Positions 17,581-25,761 of a stretch of 50,166 nucleotides of DNA are shown piece by piece. The notes beneath the pieces were generated by a model. It searched no databases and had not been told where the DNA came from. It saw only the letters and a program-made list of their open reading frames with translations. How positions within the stretch are numbered: the first letter of the stretch is position 1; every line of letters begins with the position of its first letter. The position numbers and the translations under genes are program-made. The stretch covers positions 1 through 50,166 of the forward strand of contig JBQTHP010000045.1 in NCBI GenBank assembly GCA_052389755.1. The letters run 5' to 3'. Source of the stretch: JBQTHP01 sp052389755 (lineage in GTDB: Bacteria; Pseudomonadota; Gammaproteobacteria; Steroidobacterales; Steroidobacteraceae).

Positions 17581-17681
17581 TTTTCGGAAAGTTTCCGTGT
17601 CGCGCGCGCCGCGCGGCGACACTCTAGCAGCGGCGCCGACCCGGTGCGCGCCGTCGGCCGGCGAACGGGGCCGACGTCAGA

Positions 17682-18146
17682 TCAGCTCGAAGTCGAGCCG
17701 CAGGCCTGCTGCATTTCGGTTCGCGCCTGCAGACGCCACTCGTCGGCCTGGACATCGCTCAGATACTCGCGCTCGCCGTCCTTGCCGGTCTTGAAGATGC
17801 GCCGCGCCTGGATCGATTTCTCGTAGCGTTCCTTCGCGGTCTTGCACTGCTCGTTGCGCGCCTGTGAGACGTCGCGACGCACCGCCTGGGACTCCGCATT
17901 CTGGGACTGCTGGGCCGAGATGCGATCGTTCGAGACTGCGAGGCGATTCTGCTCCGCCCCGCGCGAGGCGGCGACCGCCTCCGGAGTCGCACGACTGCGG
18001 GTGACCTTGACCAGGACCGAGCCGGGCACCCAGCGATCGCTGTAGTGCACCTCGCCGGTGGAGTCCACCCAGCGATAGACGTCGGCCTGCGCGACGATCG
18101 ATGCGCCGACCAGGATGAGAGCCCCGAAAGCCAGAATTCCCCGCAT
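17682..18146 (-). CDS. DUF4124 domain-containing exported protein
   Basis: 154 residues. A signal peptide (1-22) is followed by the DUF4124 signature VYRWVDSTGEVHYSDR (about 23-38). The remainder is charged and helical (AEQNRLAVSNDRISAQQ onward) with a single Cys in EQCKTAKERY and one near the C-terminus, which could form a disulfide. DUF4124 proteins are common periplasmic proteins of Proteobacteria without assigned function. Stands alone between the dehydrogenase operon and amtB. Confidence 0.85.
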   Translation of the reverse strand: MRGILAFGALILVGASIVAQADVYRWVDSTGEVHYSDRWVPGSVLVKVTRSRATPEAVAASRGAEQNRLAVSNDRISAQQSQNAESQAVRRDVSQARNEQCKTAKERYEKSIQARRIFKTGKDGEREYLSDVQADEWRLQARTEMQQACGSTSS

Positions 18147-18213
18147 GGATGTGCCTCCCGCGAGCCCAGTATCGCGGGTTCAGCCTACCGGACCTTTGAA
18201 CTCCGTCACAGTC

Positions 18214-18275
18214 GGGGAGGGCGCGGTCCGCAGTTCTGCGGACGGGCGCCCGGACGGGCGCCCTCCCGGCTTCCG
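18214..18275. repeat. GC-rich inverted repeat between amtB and DUF4124 gene
   Basis: GGGAGGGCGCGGTCCGCAG and downstream GGGCGCCCGGACGGGCGCCC/TCCC can fold into a strong nested hairpin just past the amtB stop (18298). It could act as a transcription barrier, but no T-run follows on the minus strand. Next to it (18270-18290) lies one arm resembling the REP-like family. Confidence 0.5.
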
Positions 18276-18297
18276 CCTACCGCCTGCCGCCGGGCTC

Positions 18298-19692
18298 TCA
18301 GACGCTGTAAGCCCGCTCCCCATGCGCCGTGGTATCGAGCCCCTCCCGCTCCTCCTCCTCGGAAACCCGTACGCCGAGCACGATCTTGATCATCCACAGG
18401 GCGGCAAAGCTCACCCCGCCCGAAAGCACGATCACCGTAAGAACGGCTTGGGTCTGAATCCAGAGCTGCCGCGCGATCCCGGGGAAGTCCGCGGGATCGC
18501 TGCACACGTTGGTGATGTAGTTGCAGATGCCGGCGCCGCCGAGGGACGGTGCGGCGAACACGCCCGTGAGCAGCGCTCCGACGATCCCGCCGACGCCGTG
18601 CACACCGAACACGTCGAGCGCGTCATCCGCGCCGAGCAGTCGCTTCAGGCCCGTGACGCCCCAGAAGCACACGACGCCCGCCGCGAGGCCGACGACCATC
18701 GCCCCGATGATGCCGACGAAGCCGCACGCGGGGGTGATGGCAACGAGCCCGGCGACCGCGCCCGAGGCGGCGCCCAGCATCGAGGGCTTCCCCTTCACGA
18801 GCCATTCCGTGAAGGTCCATGCGAGCACCGCAACGGCGGTGGCGAGGAGGGTGTTGACGAACGCGAACGCGGCGACGCCGTTCGCCTCGAGATTCGATCC
18901 GGCGTTGAAGCCGAACCAGCCGACCCACAGGAGCGCCGCGCCGATCATGGTGAACGTCAGGTTGTGCGGCGCCATCGCTTCGCGCCCGTAACCGATGCGC
19001 TTGCCGAGCACGTACGCCGCGACGAGCCCCGCGACACCCGCATTGATGTGGACGACCGTGCCCCCTGCGAAATCGAGCGCGCCCTTCGCCCACAGCCAGC
19101 CGGCGTTGGCGAGCACCGCATCGAGCGTCCCTTGGTCGGTGATGGCATCCGGACCGTCCCAGTACCACATCATGTGCGCCATCGGCAGATAGCTGAAGGT
19201 GAACCAGAGCACCATGAAGATCAGCACCGCCGAGAACTTCATGCGCTCGGCGTAGGCTCCCACGATGAGTGCGCACGTGATCGCAGCGAACGTGCACTGG
19301 AACGCGATGAACATGAGCTCGGGGATGTACACGCCCTTGCTGAACGTCGCCGCGGCGGATGCTGCGGTGACGCCGGTCAGGAACATCTTGTCGAGCGAAC
19401 CGAGAAACGGGTTGCCGACGGTGAACGCGAGCGAGTAGCCGTAGATCACCCACAGCACCGCGATCAGCGAGAAGGTCACGAAGACCTGCATGAGCACCGA
19501 GAGCGTGTTCTTCGAGCGCACGAGGCCGCCGTAGAACAGCGCGAGCCCTGGAATGGTCATGAGGATGACCATGATCGTCGCCGTATACATGAACGCGGTG
19601 TCGCCCTTGTCGGGCACGGGCGCGTCGGCCGCGTGAGCGAACGCGGGCGCGAGCGCACCAGGCACCGCGAGCCATGAGATGAATCTGCGCAT
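18298..19692 (-). CDS. amtB: Ammonium transporter AmtB
   Basis: 464 residues with a signal-peptide-like first segment and about 11 membrane helices. The twin pore histidines fit the conserved blocks GGTVVHINAGVAGL and FGVHGVGGIVGALLTG. It conducts ammonium across the inner membrane at low external nitrogen. Amt genes are usually paired with glnK (PII), which blocks the pore; here the upstream gap has no glnK and the next gene is divergent ubiK. The upstream region carries a sigma-54 promoter, indicating nitrogen control. Confidence 0.96.
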   Translation of the reverse strand: MRRFISWLAVPGALAPAFAHAADAPVPDKGDTAFMYTATIMVILMTIPGLALFYGGLVRSKNTLSVLMQVFVTFSLIAVLWVIYGYSLAFTVGNPFLGSLDKMFLTGVTAASAAATFSKGVYIPELMFIAFQCTFAAITCALIVGAYAERMKFSAVLIFMVLWFTFSYLPMAHMMWYWDGPDAITDQGTLDAVLANAGWLWAKGALDFAGGTVVHINAGVAGLVAAYVLGKRIGYGREAMAPHNLTFTMIGAALLWVGWFGFNAGSNLEANGVAAFAFVNTLLATAVAVLAWTFTEWLVKGKPSMLGAASGAVAGLVAITPACGFVGIIGAMVVGLAAGVVCFWGVTGLKRLLGADDALDVFGVHGVGGIVGALLTGVFAAPSLGGAGICNYITNVCSDPADFPGIARQLWIQTQAVLTVIVLSGGVSFAALWMIKIVLGVRVSEEEEREGLDTTAHGERAYSV

Positions 19693-19786
19693 GATCTCTC
19701 CCCGCTAATCGGTCGAAATACCGCACGAACGCCGGCAGACACGTCGCTCGACGAATGCGTATGCTCTGTGTCGCGCGGGGTGCGGG

Positions 19787-19802
19787 TGCAGCTTCTGTGC
19801 CA
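19787..19802 (-). promoter_or_regulatory. Sigma-54 (-24/-12) promoter for amtB
   Basis: The minus strand reads TGGCACAGAAGCTGCA: GG and GC are exactly 10 bases apart, matching the TGGCAC-N5-TTGC consensus except for one base. The predicted transcript would start about 85 bases before ATG 19692. An NtrC-like half site (TGCACT, about 19857-19862) lies some 60 bases upstream. Sigma-54 promoters need an enhancer-binding activator such as NtrC, consistent with amtB regulation. Confidence 0.6.
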
Positions 19803-19909
19803 CGCGGTTTTTCTCAGACGATTCCGGGCGTTGCGCGCGTCGGGGCCGATGACTTGCACTGTTTTGGACCGCCTCGCGCCGCGCGCGCGTCAAATCGGGG
19901 CAGGTGAAG

Positions 19910-20194
19910 ATGGATCGATTCGCAATCGACGACATCGCGCGGCGGCTTCTCGAGAGCGTGCCGCCGGCATTCCGCAGCGTGCAGCAGGACCTCGAGAGCA
20001 ACTTCCGCGCGGTGCTCCGCGGCACGCTCGGCCGGCTCGATCTCGTGCCACGGGACGAGTTCGATGCGCAGAGGAAGCTTCTCGAACGCACGTTGGAGAA
20101 GGTCGCAGCGTTCGAGGCGCGCGTCGCGGCGCTCGAACGCGGCGACGGCGTCCGCCTTCCGCCTTCCGGCCCCCGGTCAGAGGAAGAGCGTTGA
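19910..20194 (+). CDS. ubiK: Ubiquinone biosynthesis accessory factor UbiK (BMFP)
   Basis: 94 residues, an amphipathic N-terminal helix region followed by a coiled coil (DLVPRDEFDAQRKLLERTLE, then KVAAFEARVAALE), as in the brucella membrane fusogenic protein / UbiK family. UbiK binds UbiJ and helps the ubiquinone-making complex. ATG 19910 is chosen over GTG 19904 because it fits the family start. The last 15 residues (DGVRLPPSGPRSEEER) are encoded by REP copy 3, which has supplied the stop codon. Neighbour of comM, as in other gammaproteobacteria. Confidence 0.85.
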   Translation: MDRFAIDDIARRLLESVPPAFRSVQQDLESNFRAVLRGTLGRLDLVPRDEFDAQRKLLERTLEKVAAFEARVAALERGDGVRLPPSGPRSEEER

Positions 20195-20248
20195 CCTGAG
20201 GCTTACGGCGACCCTCCGGCCGGAAGGCCGAAGGCGGAAGTCGGCAGC
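20151..20248. repeat. REP-like inverted repeat, copy 3 (overlaps the ubiK end)
   Basis: Left arm TCCGCCTTCCGCCTTCCGG and right arm CCGGAAGGCCGAAGGCGGAA flank a central segment similar to copy 1 (AGAGCG, GCGACCCTC). It contributes the C-terminal codons of ubiK and fills the gap to comM. Confidence 0.8.
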
Positions 20249-20274
20249 CAGTCAGCGCTTGCGGAGGCAAGCCC

Positions 20275-21780
20275 ATGACCGTTTCCCGCATCTCGAGCCG
20301 CGCGCAGGTCGGTCTCGAGGCGCCGCTCGTGCACGTGGAAGTGCATCTCGGCAGCGGCCTGCCCACCTTCGCGATCGTCGGCCTGCCCGCCACGGCGGTG
20401 AAGGAAAGCAAAGAGCGCGTACGCGCGGCGCTCGTAAATTCCGGTTTCGAGATTCCCGCGGGGCGTATCACGGTCAATCTCGCACCCGCCGATCTGCCGA
20501 AGGAAGGCGGCCGATTCGATCTGCCGATCGCGCTCGGGATTCTCCTCGCCTCCGGGCAGGTGATGCCTGCGATCACGCTGGAACGCGCGGAGTTCTACGG
20601 CGAGCTCGCGCTCTCAGGCGAGCTCAAGCCGGTAAGCGGTCTCCTGCTCGCGGCTTTGCATGCGGAGCGCGCTGGGCATGAGCTCGTCGTTCCGCTTGCG
20701 AACCTGGAAGAGGCGTCCATCGCGGCTGCGCCTCGTGCCGCAGGCGCGGCACACCTGCTCGAGGTGTGCGGTGCCGTGCGCGGTGAGGCCCCGCTCGCCC
20801 ACGGCAAAAGCAGCTCGCCACCGTACCGAGGCGCGCGCGGAGATCTCGATCTGAGCGACGTGCGCGGTCAGTGGCAGGCGAAGCGGGCGCTCGAGATCGC
20901 GGCTGCCGGTGGTCACAGCCTGCTGCTGATCGGTCCTCCCGGCGCGGGCAAGAGCATGCTCGCGCAGCGGTTGCCGACGTTGCTGCCGCCGCTCAGCGAC
21001 GAAGAGGCGCTCGAGGTTGCGACCGTCGAATCGATCAGCGGCGCGGGATTCGATCCCGCCTCGTTCGGACGCCGTCCCTTTCGCACGCCGCACCACACGT
21101 CATCCGCGCACGCGATCGTGGGCGGCGGTCCGCACGCGCGCCCGGGCGCCGTGAGCCTCGCGCACCACGGTGTGCTCTTTCTCGATGAGCTGCCGGAGTT
21201 CGACCATCGTGTGCTCGAGGCGCTGCGCGAACCGCTCGAAAGCGGCACGATCGCCATCGCGCGCGCGTCGGTTCAAGCCGAATATCCGGCGGAATTTCAG
21301 CTCGTCGCTGCGATGAATCCGTGCCCATGCGGCCACTACGGCGACCGCAGCGGTCGATGCAAGTGCTCGACGACGAAGATCGGCCGGTATCGCGGCCGCA
21401 TTTCAGGCCCGTTGCTCGACCGCATCGATCTGCGCATCGAGGTACCGGCCGTCGAGATGCACGAGCTCGCGGATACGGCTCGCGCGCGCGACACGAGCGC
21501 ACAGGCGACTCTCCGCGTCGGAGAAGCACGCGGGCGGCAATTTGCGCGCGCGGGCAAGCTCAACTCCCGGCTGGCAGTTTCCGAGCTCGGCCACACCTGC
21601 CGCGTGGATGCCGCCGGTGAGCGTGTGCTCTGGAGCGGTCGTGCGAAACTCGGTCTTTCGGCGCGCGGCTTCCACCGCGTTCTGCGTGTCTCGCGCACGA
21701 TCGCGGATCTCGCGGCGAGCGAGACGATCCTTGCGATGCACGTGGCCGAGGCGCTTCAGCTCAAGGGGTCTCTGGAATGA
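20275..21780 (+). CDS. comM: YifB/ComM-family Mg chelatase-like AAA ATPase
   Basis: 501 residues. An N-terminal Lon-protease-like ChlI domain (VHVEVHLGSGLPTFAIVGLP, VNLAPADLPKEGGRFDLPIA) precedes an AAA+ domain with Walker A IGPPGAGKSMLAQRLP, Walker B VLFLDELPEF, the arginine-finger region and a zinc-like CPCGHYGDRSGRCKCS. ComM is a hexameric helicase that drives branch migration during natural transformation. The protein is complete. The ubiK-comM order is standard. Confidence 0.95.
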   Translation: MTVSRISSRAQVGLEAPLVHVEVHLGSGLPTFAIVGLPATAVKESKERVRAALVNSGFEIPAGRITVNLAPADLPKEGGRFDLPIALGILLASGQVMPAITLERAEFYGELALSGELKPVSGLLLAALHAERAGHELVVPLANLEEASIAAAPRAAGAAHLLEVCGAVRGEAPLAHGKSSSPPYRGARGDLDLSDVRGQWQAKRALEIAAAGGHSLLLIGPPGAGKSMLAQRLPTLLPPLSDEEALEVATVESISGAGFDPASFGRRPFRTPHHTSSAHAIVGGGPHARPGAVSLAHHGVLFLDELPEFDHRVLEALREPLESGTIAIARASVQAEYPAEFQLVAAMNPCPCGHYGDRSGRCKCSTTKIGRYRGRISGPLLDRIDLRIEVPAVEMHELADTARARDTSAQATLRVGEARGRQFARAGKLNSRLAVSELGHTCRVDAAGERVLWSGRAKLGLSARGFHRVLRVSRTIADLAASETILAMHVAEALQLKGSLE

Positions 21781-21830
21781 GCGGCGTCAGGCCCGTGCTA
21801 GGATCCTGTACTTCAGCGCGCGGAGAACCG

Positions 21831-22607
21831 ATGCTTCCCGTGGAGCGAGAGCCCGCCATCCAGAGCGAGCGGGACGAGCGCGAGTTTTTCGCGCGCTACT
21901 ACCGCGACCAGCGCTACCACCCGTTCGGCTGGCGTCTGCGCATGGAGCGCGATCTGCGCGTTCTGCGTGAGGCGGTAGGCGGCCGGAGCCTCGGCCGGAC
22001 TCTCTCGATCGGCTGCGGCGACGGCGCCTTCGAGCTGCTGCTCGCGCCGCACGCGGAGTCGGTGCTCGGGGTCGATCTGTCGCCCGAGGCAATCGACGCG
22101 GGGGAGCGCGAGCGCGCGGCGCAGGGCATCGCCAACGTGTCGTTCCGCTGCGCCTCGTTCCGCGAGCTGCTGTGGGACGAGCGCTTCGACACGATCGTGT
22201 GTCTGGCGTTCCTGCACCACGTGCCGGAGCACGAGCTCCCCGGCTTCCTGCGCGACTGCCATGCCCATCTGGAGCCGGGCGGCCGCTTCTTTTCGCAGGA
22301 CCCGAACGCGCGCGGGGCACTGCGCGCGCTCGGCCGCGTGCTGCTCGGGAACCGCTACGACCGCTACCACACGCCGGACGAGCGCGAGCTCGATCCCGCG
22401 GAGCTGTCGGCTTCCCTCCGCACCGCAGGGTTCGCCGCGGTGGATGTGCTGCACGTCGACGTGACGCTGATCCCGGCCTGCTACGTGCTCGCGCGTGGCC
22501 CCGCCTGGCCGCTCCGCCTCGCCGCGATCGCCGACCGCGTCTGGTGCGCCTCGCCGCTTGCCCGTTGGAGCAGCGGCTTCGCCGCACTCGCCCAGAGAAG
22601 CGCTTAG
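21831..22607 (+). CDS. Class I SAM-dependent methyltransferase
   Basis: 258 residues from ATG 21831, which has GGAGA 5 bases upstream. Motif I is LSIGCGDGAFELLL, motif II VLGVDLSPEAIDAGE, motif III-IV IVCLAFLHHVP, and post-motif HLEPGGRFFSQDPN. This is a small-molecule methyltransferase of the Methyltransf_11/25 type; the substrate is unknown. An earlier in-frame ATG at 21777 overlaps comM by 4 bp and would add 18 residues unlike the family, so it is disfavoured, though coupling to comM is possible. Confidence 0.85.
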   Translation: MLPVEREPAIQSERDEREFFARYYRDQRYHPFGWRLRMERDLRVLREAVGGRSLGRTLSIGCGDGAFELLLAPHAESVLGVDLSPEAIDAGERERAAQGIANVSFRCASFRELLWDERFDTIVCLAFLHHVPEHELPGFLRDCHAHLEPGGRFFSQDPNARGALRALGRVLLGNRYDRYHTPDERELDPAELSASLRTAGFAAVDVLHVDVTLIPACYVLARGPAWPLRLAAIADRVWCASPLARWSSGFAALAQRSA

Positions 22608-22691
22608 CGCAGCACCCGGCCGATATCGCAGCCGTATTTAAGACCCGTTCGCGCGGAAATGGACGGGCGGCTGAAGCGGGAGAAAGAATCC

Positions 22692-23213
22692 TCAGCGCGC
22701 GAGCTCGACCATGTGATCCACGGCTTCGCGCACGAGCTCGTCCGAGATATCAACCCGCCCGCCCTTCGGCGGCATCATGCCGGCTTTCCCGGTGAAGCCC
22801 TCGATCGCGTGCTTGTAGAGCGTGTCCTTGCCCTGTGCGATACGCGGTCCCCAATTGGCCGCGTCGCCGGCCTTCGGAGCGCCGCCGATGCCCTGAGCGT
22901 GGCACGCCGAGCAGGCCTGCTCGTACACCTCGATTCCGGTCGTCGGCGCGGCCGCGGCGGCACCAGCCTGTGCCGTGGTCGCCGGAGCCGCGATCGCCAG
23001 CGCCGAATTGTCCTGGCCGGCGACGGCCACGCGCACGCGCGGTTGAATGCGCTCGGATACGGCTTCCAGGTACTGCGCCTCGACGAGCACGTGCTGCTCC
23101 TGGGTGCGGCCCGCGACGACGCGCGACAGGGCGAACAGCGCGATCGCGATCGCCACGAGCAGGCCGATCACGATGCTGAACATGTTGAAGAAATGCGTGT
23201 CCTGCGTGCTCAC
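22692..23213 (-). CDS. Membrane-anchored cytochrome c5-like protein
   Basis: 173 residues from GTG 23213. One N-terminal helix (about 10-32, FSIVIGLLVAIAIALFALS) anchors it to the inner membrane. An Ala-rich linker follows, then a single-haem domain with CSACH (about 104-108), and a distal Met in GMMPPKGG. The pattern YEQACSACHAQGIGGAPKAGD is typical of the cytochrome c5/CycB group, soluble electron carriers that feed terminal oxidases or other acceptors. Monocistronic. Confidence 0.88.
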   Translation of the reverse strand: MSTQDTHFFNMFSIVIGLLVAIAIALFALSRVVAGRTQEQHVLVEAQYLEAVSERIQPRVRVAVAGQDNSALAIAAPATTAQAGAAAAAPTTGIEVYEQACSACHAQGIGGAPKAGDAANWGPRIAQGKDTLYKHAIEGFTGKAGMMPPKGGRVDISDELVREAVDHMVELAR

Positions 23214-23325
23214 GATGACATCCGGAAATGCGTGCGGCTGGCGCGAACGGCGCGGCAGTATAGCCGCTGCCTGCCGAAGGCCGAAACTCGCGCAAGACCT
23301 GCGAAACGGGTTTTTGGCGCCCGCG

Positions 23326-23377
23326 TATCATCGCCCGCCCCGCGCCCGTAGCTCAGTTGGATAGAGTGGCAGCCTCC
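23326..23377 (+). other. Truncated tRNA-Arg 5' half with its promoter (left border of an island)
   Basis: Bases 23341-23377 repeat exactly, over 37 bp, the first part of tRNA-Arg(CCG) at 24612-24648, from the acceptor 5' strand to the anticodon-loop CCTCC. The homology stops in the anticodon loop and unrelated sequence follows. A -10-like TATCAT (23326-23331) is spaced as before the intact gene. It is a direct-repeat border, as left when an element recombines inside a tRNA gene. Not a functional tRNA. Confidence 0.8.
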
Positions 23378-23682
23378 ATTGGGTTCCTACGGAACCTCTG
23401 ATCCGATCACGAGGATCGAACCTCGTGATCCGTCTCAGCGCCATCACCGGTACCCGTACGAGGTTTCCGCCCGTCGACCGAAAACGGCGGTTGTGCCCAG
23501 ACCTTCAGTCTTCAACGACCGGCTGAGGAGGGAAAGCACCGCTTGCTTTTCGTCCGATGGCTCTGGCAAACCGGCAAATCTGCACACAAACGCCGCAGTT
23601 ATGTATCGCCGGCGTTCTCCCTCGGGCCATCACCTGCGTTATTCTCTCCACCTTCAATAGAACCGACAGCTTGGTGGTCGCG
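23378..23682. other. Island sequence without a recognisable gene; contains an inverted repeat
   Basis: No credible ORF. Bases 23405-23430 form a perfect hairpin GATCACGAGG-ATCGAA-CCTCGTGATC just after the tRNA fragment, which could be a terminator-like stem or a recombinase arm site. The rest shows only chance short frames. It is less GC-rich than its flanks and leads into the antitoxin start. Confidence 0.5.
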
Positions 23683-23943
23683 ATGGGTAGTTCAGCATTG
23701 GAGAGAGTTCGCTCCGAGGCATTCGAGCTGACTGAGGCGGAGCGTGCCGAGCTCGCGCACGATCTCGTGTCGAGTTTGGACGGTCCAGCCGATCACGATG
23801 CCGCCCAAGAATGGGATGCAGAGATCTCGAGACGGCTTGCTGAGGTGGATGCAGGCACTGCCTCTTTGATCGATCGCAAGGAGTTCAGCAGCCGCATGCG
23901 AGAGCGCATGCGCCGACAGTCGTGCGTCTCGTGCGCATTTTGA
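23683..23943 (+). CDS. Addiction-module antitoxin (Unstab_antitox-like)
   Basis: 86 residues from ATG 23683. The helical sequence AFELTEAERAELAHDLVSSL, followed by WDAEISRRLAEVDAGT, is the signature of the putative addiction-module component family that pairs with RelE/ParE toxins. It would bind and neutralise the following toxin and repress the operon. The final residues (RRQSCVSCAF) overlap the toxin start by 22 bp. Located in the tRNA-Arg island. Confidence 0.8.
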   Translation: MGSSALERVRSEAFELTEAERAELAHDLVSSLDGPADHDAAQEWDAEISRRLAEVDAGTASLIDRKEFSSRMRERMRRQSCVSCAF

Positions 23944-24212
23944 CCGCAGCTGCGAACGAAGGTGCGGAAGCGGCAGCTTGGTATGAGCGCGAGCGGCCTG
24001 GATTGGGGGAGGACTTCCAGCGCGCAGTCGATGCGGCGCTTGATCTTCTCGAAGAGGACATAGTTCCGCTGGCGCCGGCTGTTGGATCTGCCGGCAAGCG
24101 CGGCGCGAAGCGTCTGGCACTCAGACGCTTTCCGTACGACGTCGTCGTCATTGCCTTCGCGCACCATGCACGCCGACCGGGCTACTGGCGGAAGCGGATG
24201 CAACGCACGTGA
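23922..24212 (+). CDS. RelE/ParE-family toxin
   Basis: 96 residues from GTG 23922 (another GTG three codons later is possible). Conserved features: the ILTAAANEGAEAAAWYE N-terminal helix, ALDLLEEDIVPLAP, RLALRRFPYDVVVIAF and the C-terminal HHARRPGYWRKR. The family acts as mRNA interferase or gyrase poison; which applies here is not decidable from sequence. Intact and overlapping its antitoxin, so the module may still be functional and could stabilise the island. Confidence 0.82.
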   Translation: MRLVRILTAAANEGAEAAAWYERERPGLGEDFQRAVDAALDLLEEDIVPLAPAVGSAGKRGAKRLALRRFPYDVVVIAFAHHARRPGYWRKRMQRT

Positions 24213-24430
24213 ACGACACATCGCGCAAGATGGAAGCCATTGTCGCCGAGCGTTACCGGCGCATGAGCCCAAGCGAGCGCATGAGAATCGCATCGTCGAT
24301 GTTCGAGACGGCTCGCGCCATTGTCGAATCATCGCTGCCGGCAGGTCTGAGTCAGCGAGAACGACGTCCGGAAGGAGACAGTTGGAAATCCTTTGGGCTT
24401 CATGAGTACGTCCGGACGCGAGCGAGCTAG
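24209..24430 (+). pseudogene. Small conserved protein, C-terminus apparently frameshifted
   Basis: 73 codons from a GTG that overlaps the toxin stop (GTGA). The N-terminal part (KMEAIVAERYRRMSPSERMR and ARAIVESSLPAGLSQRERR) resembles a small helical family whose members continue after ERR with a long helix; here the sequence breaks into DSWKSFGLHEYVRT, unlike it. Function unknown. Probably a damaged third gene of the toxin-antitoxin unit. Confidence 0.5.
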
Positions 24431-24597
24431 GACGAGAGCCGGGGGCACAGTTGTTGAGTCCTGCTGAGCCCTGCCCGAGACCGAATGCCAACCTGCGGGA
24501 TGATCGAGAGTTACCCGCAGTTGGTGACGAATCAAGCCTGCACAGTTCTCGTACCATCGCGCCGTCATGACACTCCGCACACTGCAGGATCCCTCTG

Positions 24598-24603
24598 TAG
24601 AAT
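24598..24603 (+). promoter_or_regulatory. -10 element of tRNA-Arg promoter
   Basis: TAGAAT lies 9 bases before the mature tRNA start, a normal distance for a stable-RNA promoter. No clear -35 is seen. If an element integrated in the tRNA, this promoter would have been supplied by the element. Confidence 0.4.
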
Positions 24604-24612
24604 CAGCAGGAC

Positions 24613-24689
24613 GCGCCCGTAGCTCAGTTGGATAGAGTGGCAGCCTCCGAAGCTGCAGGTCGCTGGTTCGAATCCAGTCGGGCGCGCCA
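24613..24689 (+). tRNA. tRNA-Arg (anticodon CCG)
   Basis: A complete 77-base cloverleaf. The acceptor stem GCGCCCG pairs with CGGGCGC, the anticodon loop reads CTCCGAA with CCG, the T loop is TTCGAAT, and CCA is encoded. Reads CGG codons, frequent in this high-GC genome. Its first 36 bases also occur as a truncated copy at 23342-23377. Confidence 0.98.
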
Positions 24690-24724
24690 CTTCGCGCGCG
24701 GATCGCGAGGGCTCACGGCCCGGG

Positions 24725-25714
24725 CTACAGCCAGCCCCGCCGCTTGAAGATGAGGTACGGCACCAGCGACGACAGCAGCATGAAGCCGAGCGCCGCCGCC
24801 GGGCCCCAGGACTCCTGAAGCCAGGGGATGTGCTCGAAGTTCATGCCATAGATGCTCGCGATCACCGTGGGCGGCAGCAGGAACACGGTCACGACGGAAA
24901 AGATCTTCAGGATGTCGTTCTGATTGATCGTCACGAGACCGAGCGTGGCGTCGAGGATGAACTGCACCTTCGTTCCGAGGAACGAGGCGTGGTCCGACAT
25001 CGACATGACGTCGCGCGACAGCGTCCTGAAACGCGAGCGCGCTTCCTGTGTGATCTGCGTGGCGTTCGCGGGCTGCGCGAGCGGGGCCTGCTGCACGAAC
25101 GCCAGCATGCGCCCGAGGCTCACGAGACTCTCGCGCGTCTTCGAGATGAGCACGCCGCTCTGCGCGACACGCTGCAGCACGTCGCGGTAGTCGCGTGACG
25201 CGGCACGCCTCGCGCGCGGTGCGAACACCGACGTGGACGTTGCGTCGAGATCGGCGCCGACGCGCTCGATCACGTCGGCGATGCGGTTGATGATGGACTC
25301 GAGAAGGCCGGAGGCGAGCAGTGCCGGCGATGCACAGATGGCCGCATGCCGCTCGGCGTACCCAAGGAACCGCCGGAAGGGCAGCGGATCGACGTAGCGG
25401 TTGGTCACGAGCTTCGAGCCCGCGATGATGAACGTGACCTGCGCGTTCTCGGGCGTGTCCGTGTCGATGCCGGTGACGATCGTCACCGTCATGTAGAGCA
25501 GCCCGCTTTCTTCGTAGAGGCGATTCGAGGCTTCGATCTCCCGCATCTCCTCGCGGGTCGGGACGTCGACGGCGAGCGTCTGCTCGACGAGTCGTTCCTG
25601 GTCGGGAGTGGGTTCGATGAGATCGAGCCACAGGGCGTCCGCGGGCAGCGCATCGCCCGGCCCGCGCTCGACGCGCTGCAGGCCCTGCGGTCCGACGACG
25701 TATACGTTCAGCAT
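24725..25714 (-). CDS. corA: Magnesium/cobalt transporter CorA family
   Basis: 329 residues from ATG 25714. A large cytosolic alpha/beta domain is followed by the long stalk helix and two C-terminal membrane helices (about 270-290 and 303-323). The selectivity motif YGMNF is intact. CorA forms a pentameric Mg2+ channel in the inner membrane. Other starts in the same frame reach back over the DsbA-like gene and are not credible. Confidence 0.95.
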   Translation of the reverse strand: MLNVYVVGPQGLQRVERGPGDALPADALWLDLIEPTPDQERLVEQTLAVDVPTREEMREIEASNRLYEESGLLYMTVTIVTGIDTDTPENAQVTFIIAGSKLVTNRYVDPLPFRRFLGYAERHAAICASPALLASGLLESIINRIADVIERVGADLDATSTSVFAPRARRAASRDYRDVLQRVAQSGVLISKTRESLVSLGRMLAFVQQAPLAQPANATQITQEARSRFRTLSRDVMSMSDHASFLGTKVQFILDATLGLVTINQNDILKIFSVVTVFLLPPTVIASIYGMNFEHIPWLQESWGPAAALGFMLLSSLVPYLIFKRRGWL

Positions 25715-25761
25715 GTCGTCAGGGGCCCTCGAGGCCGCGCGGCGGCGCGTCGCGCTATCCG

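Noticed and set aside
23341..24689. A tRNA-Arg interrupted by a group I intron
   Set aside because: The right copy is a complete tRNA with its own 5' half, so the left copy is a duplicate fragment, not a 5' exon.
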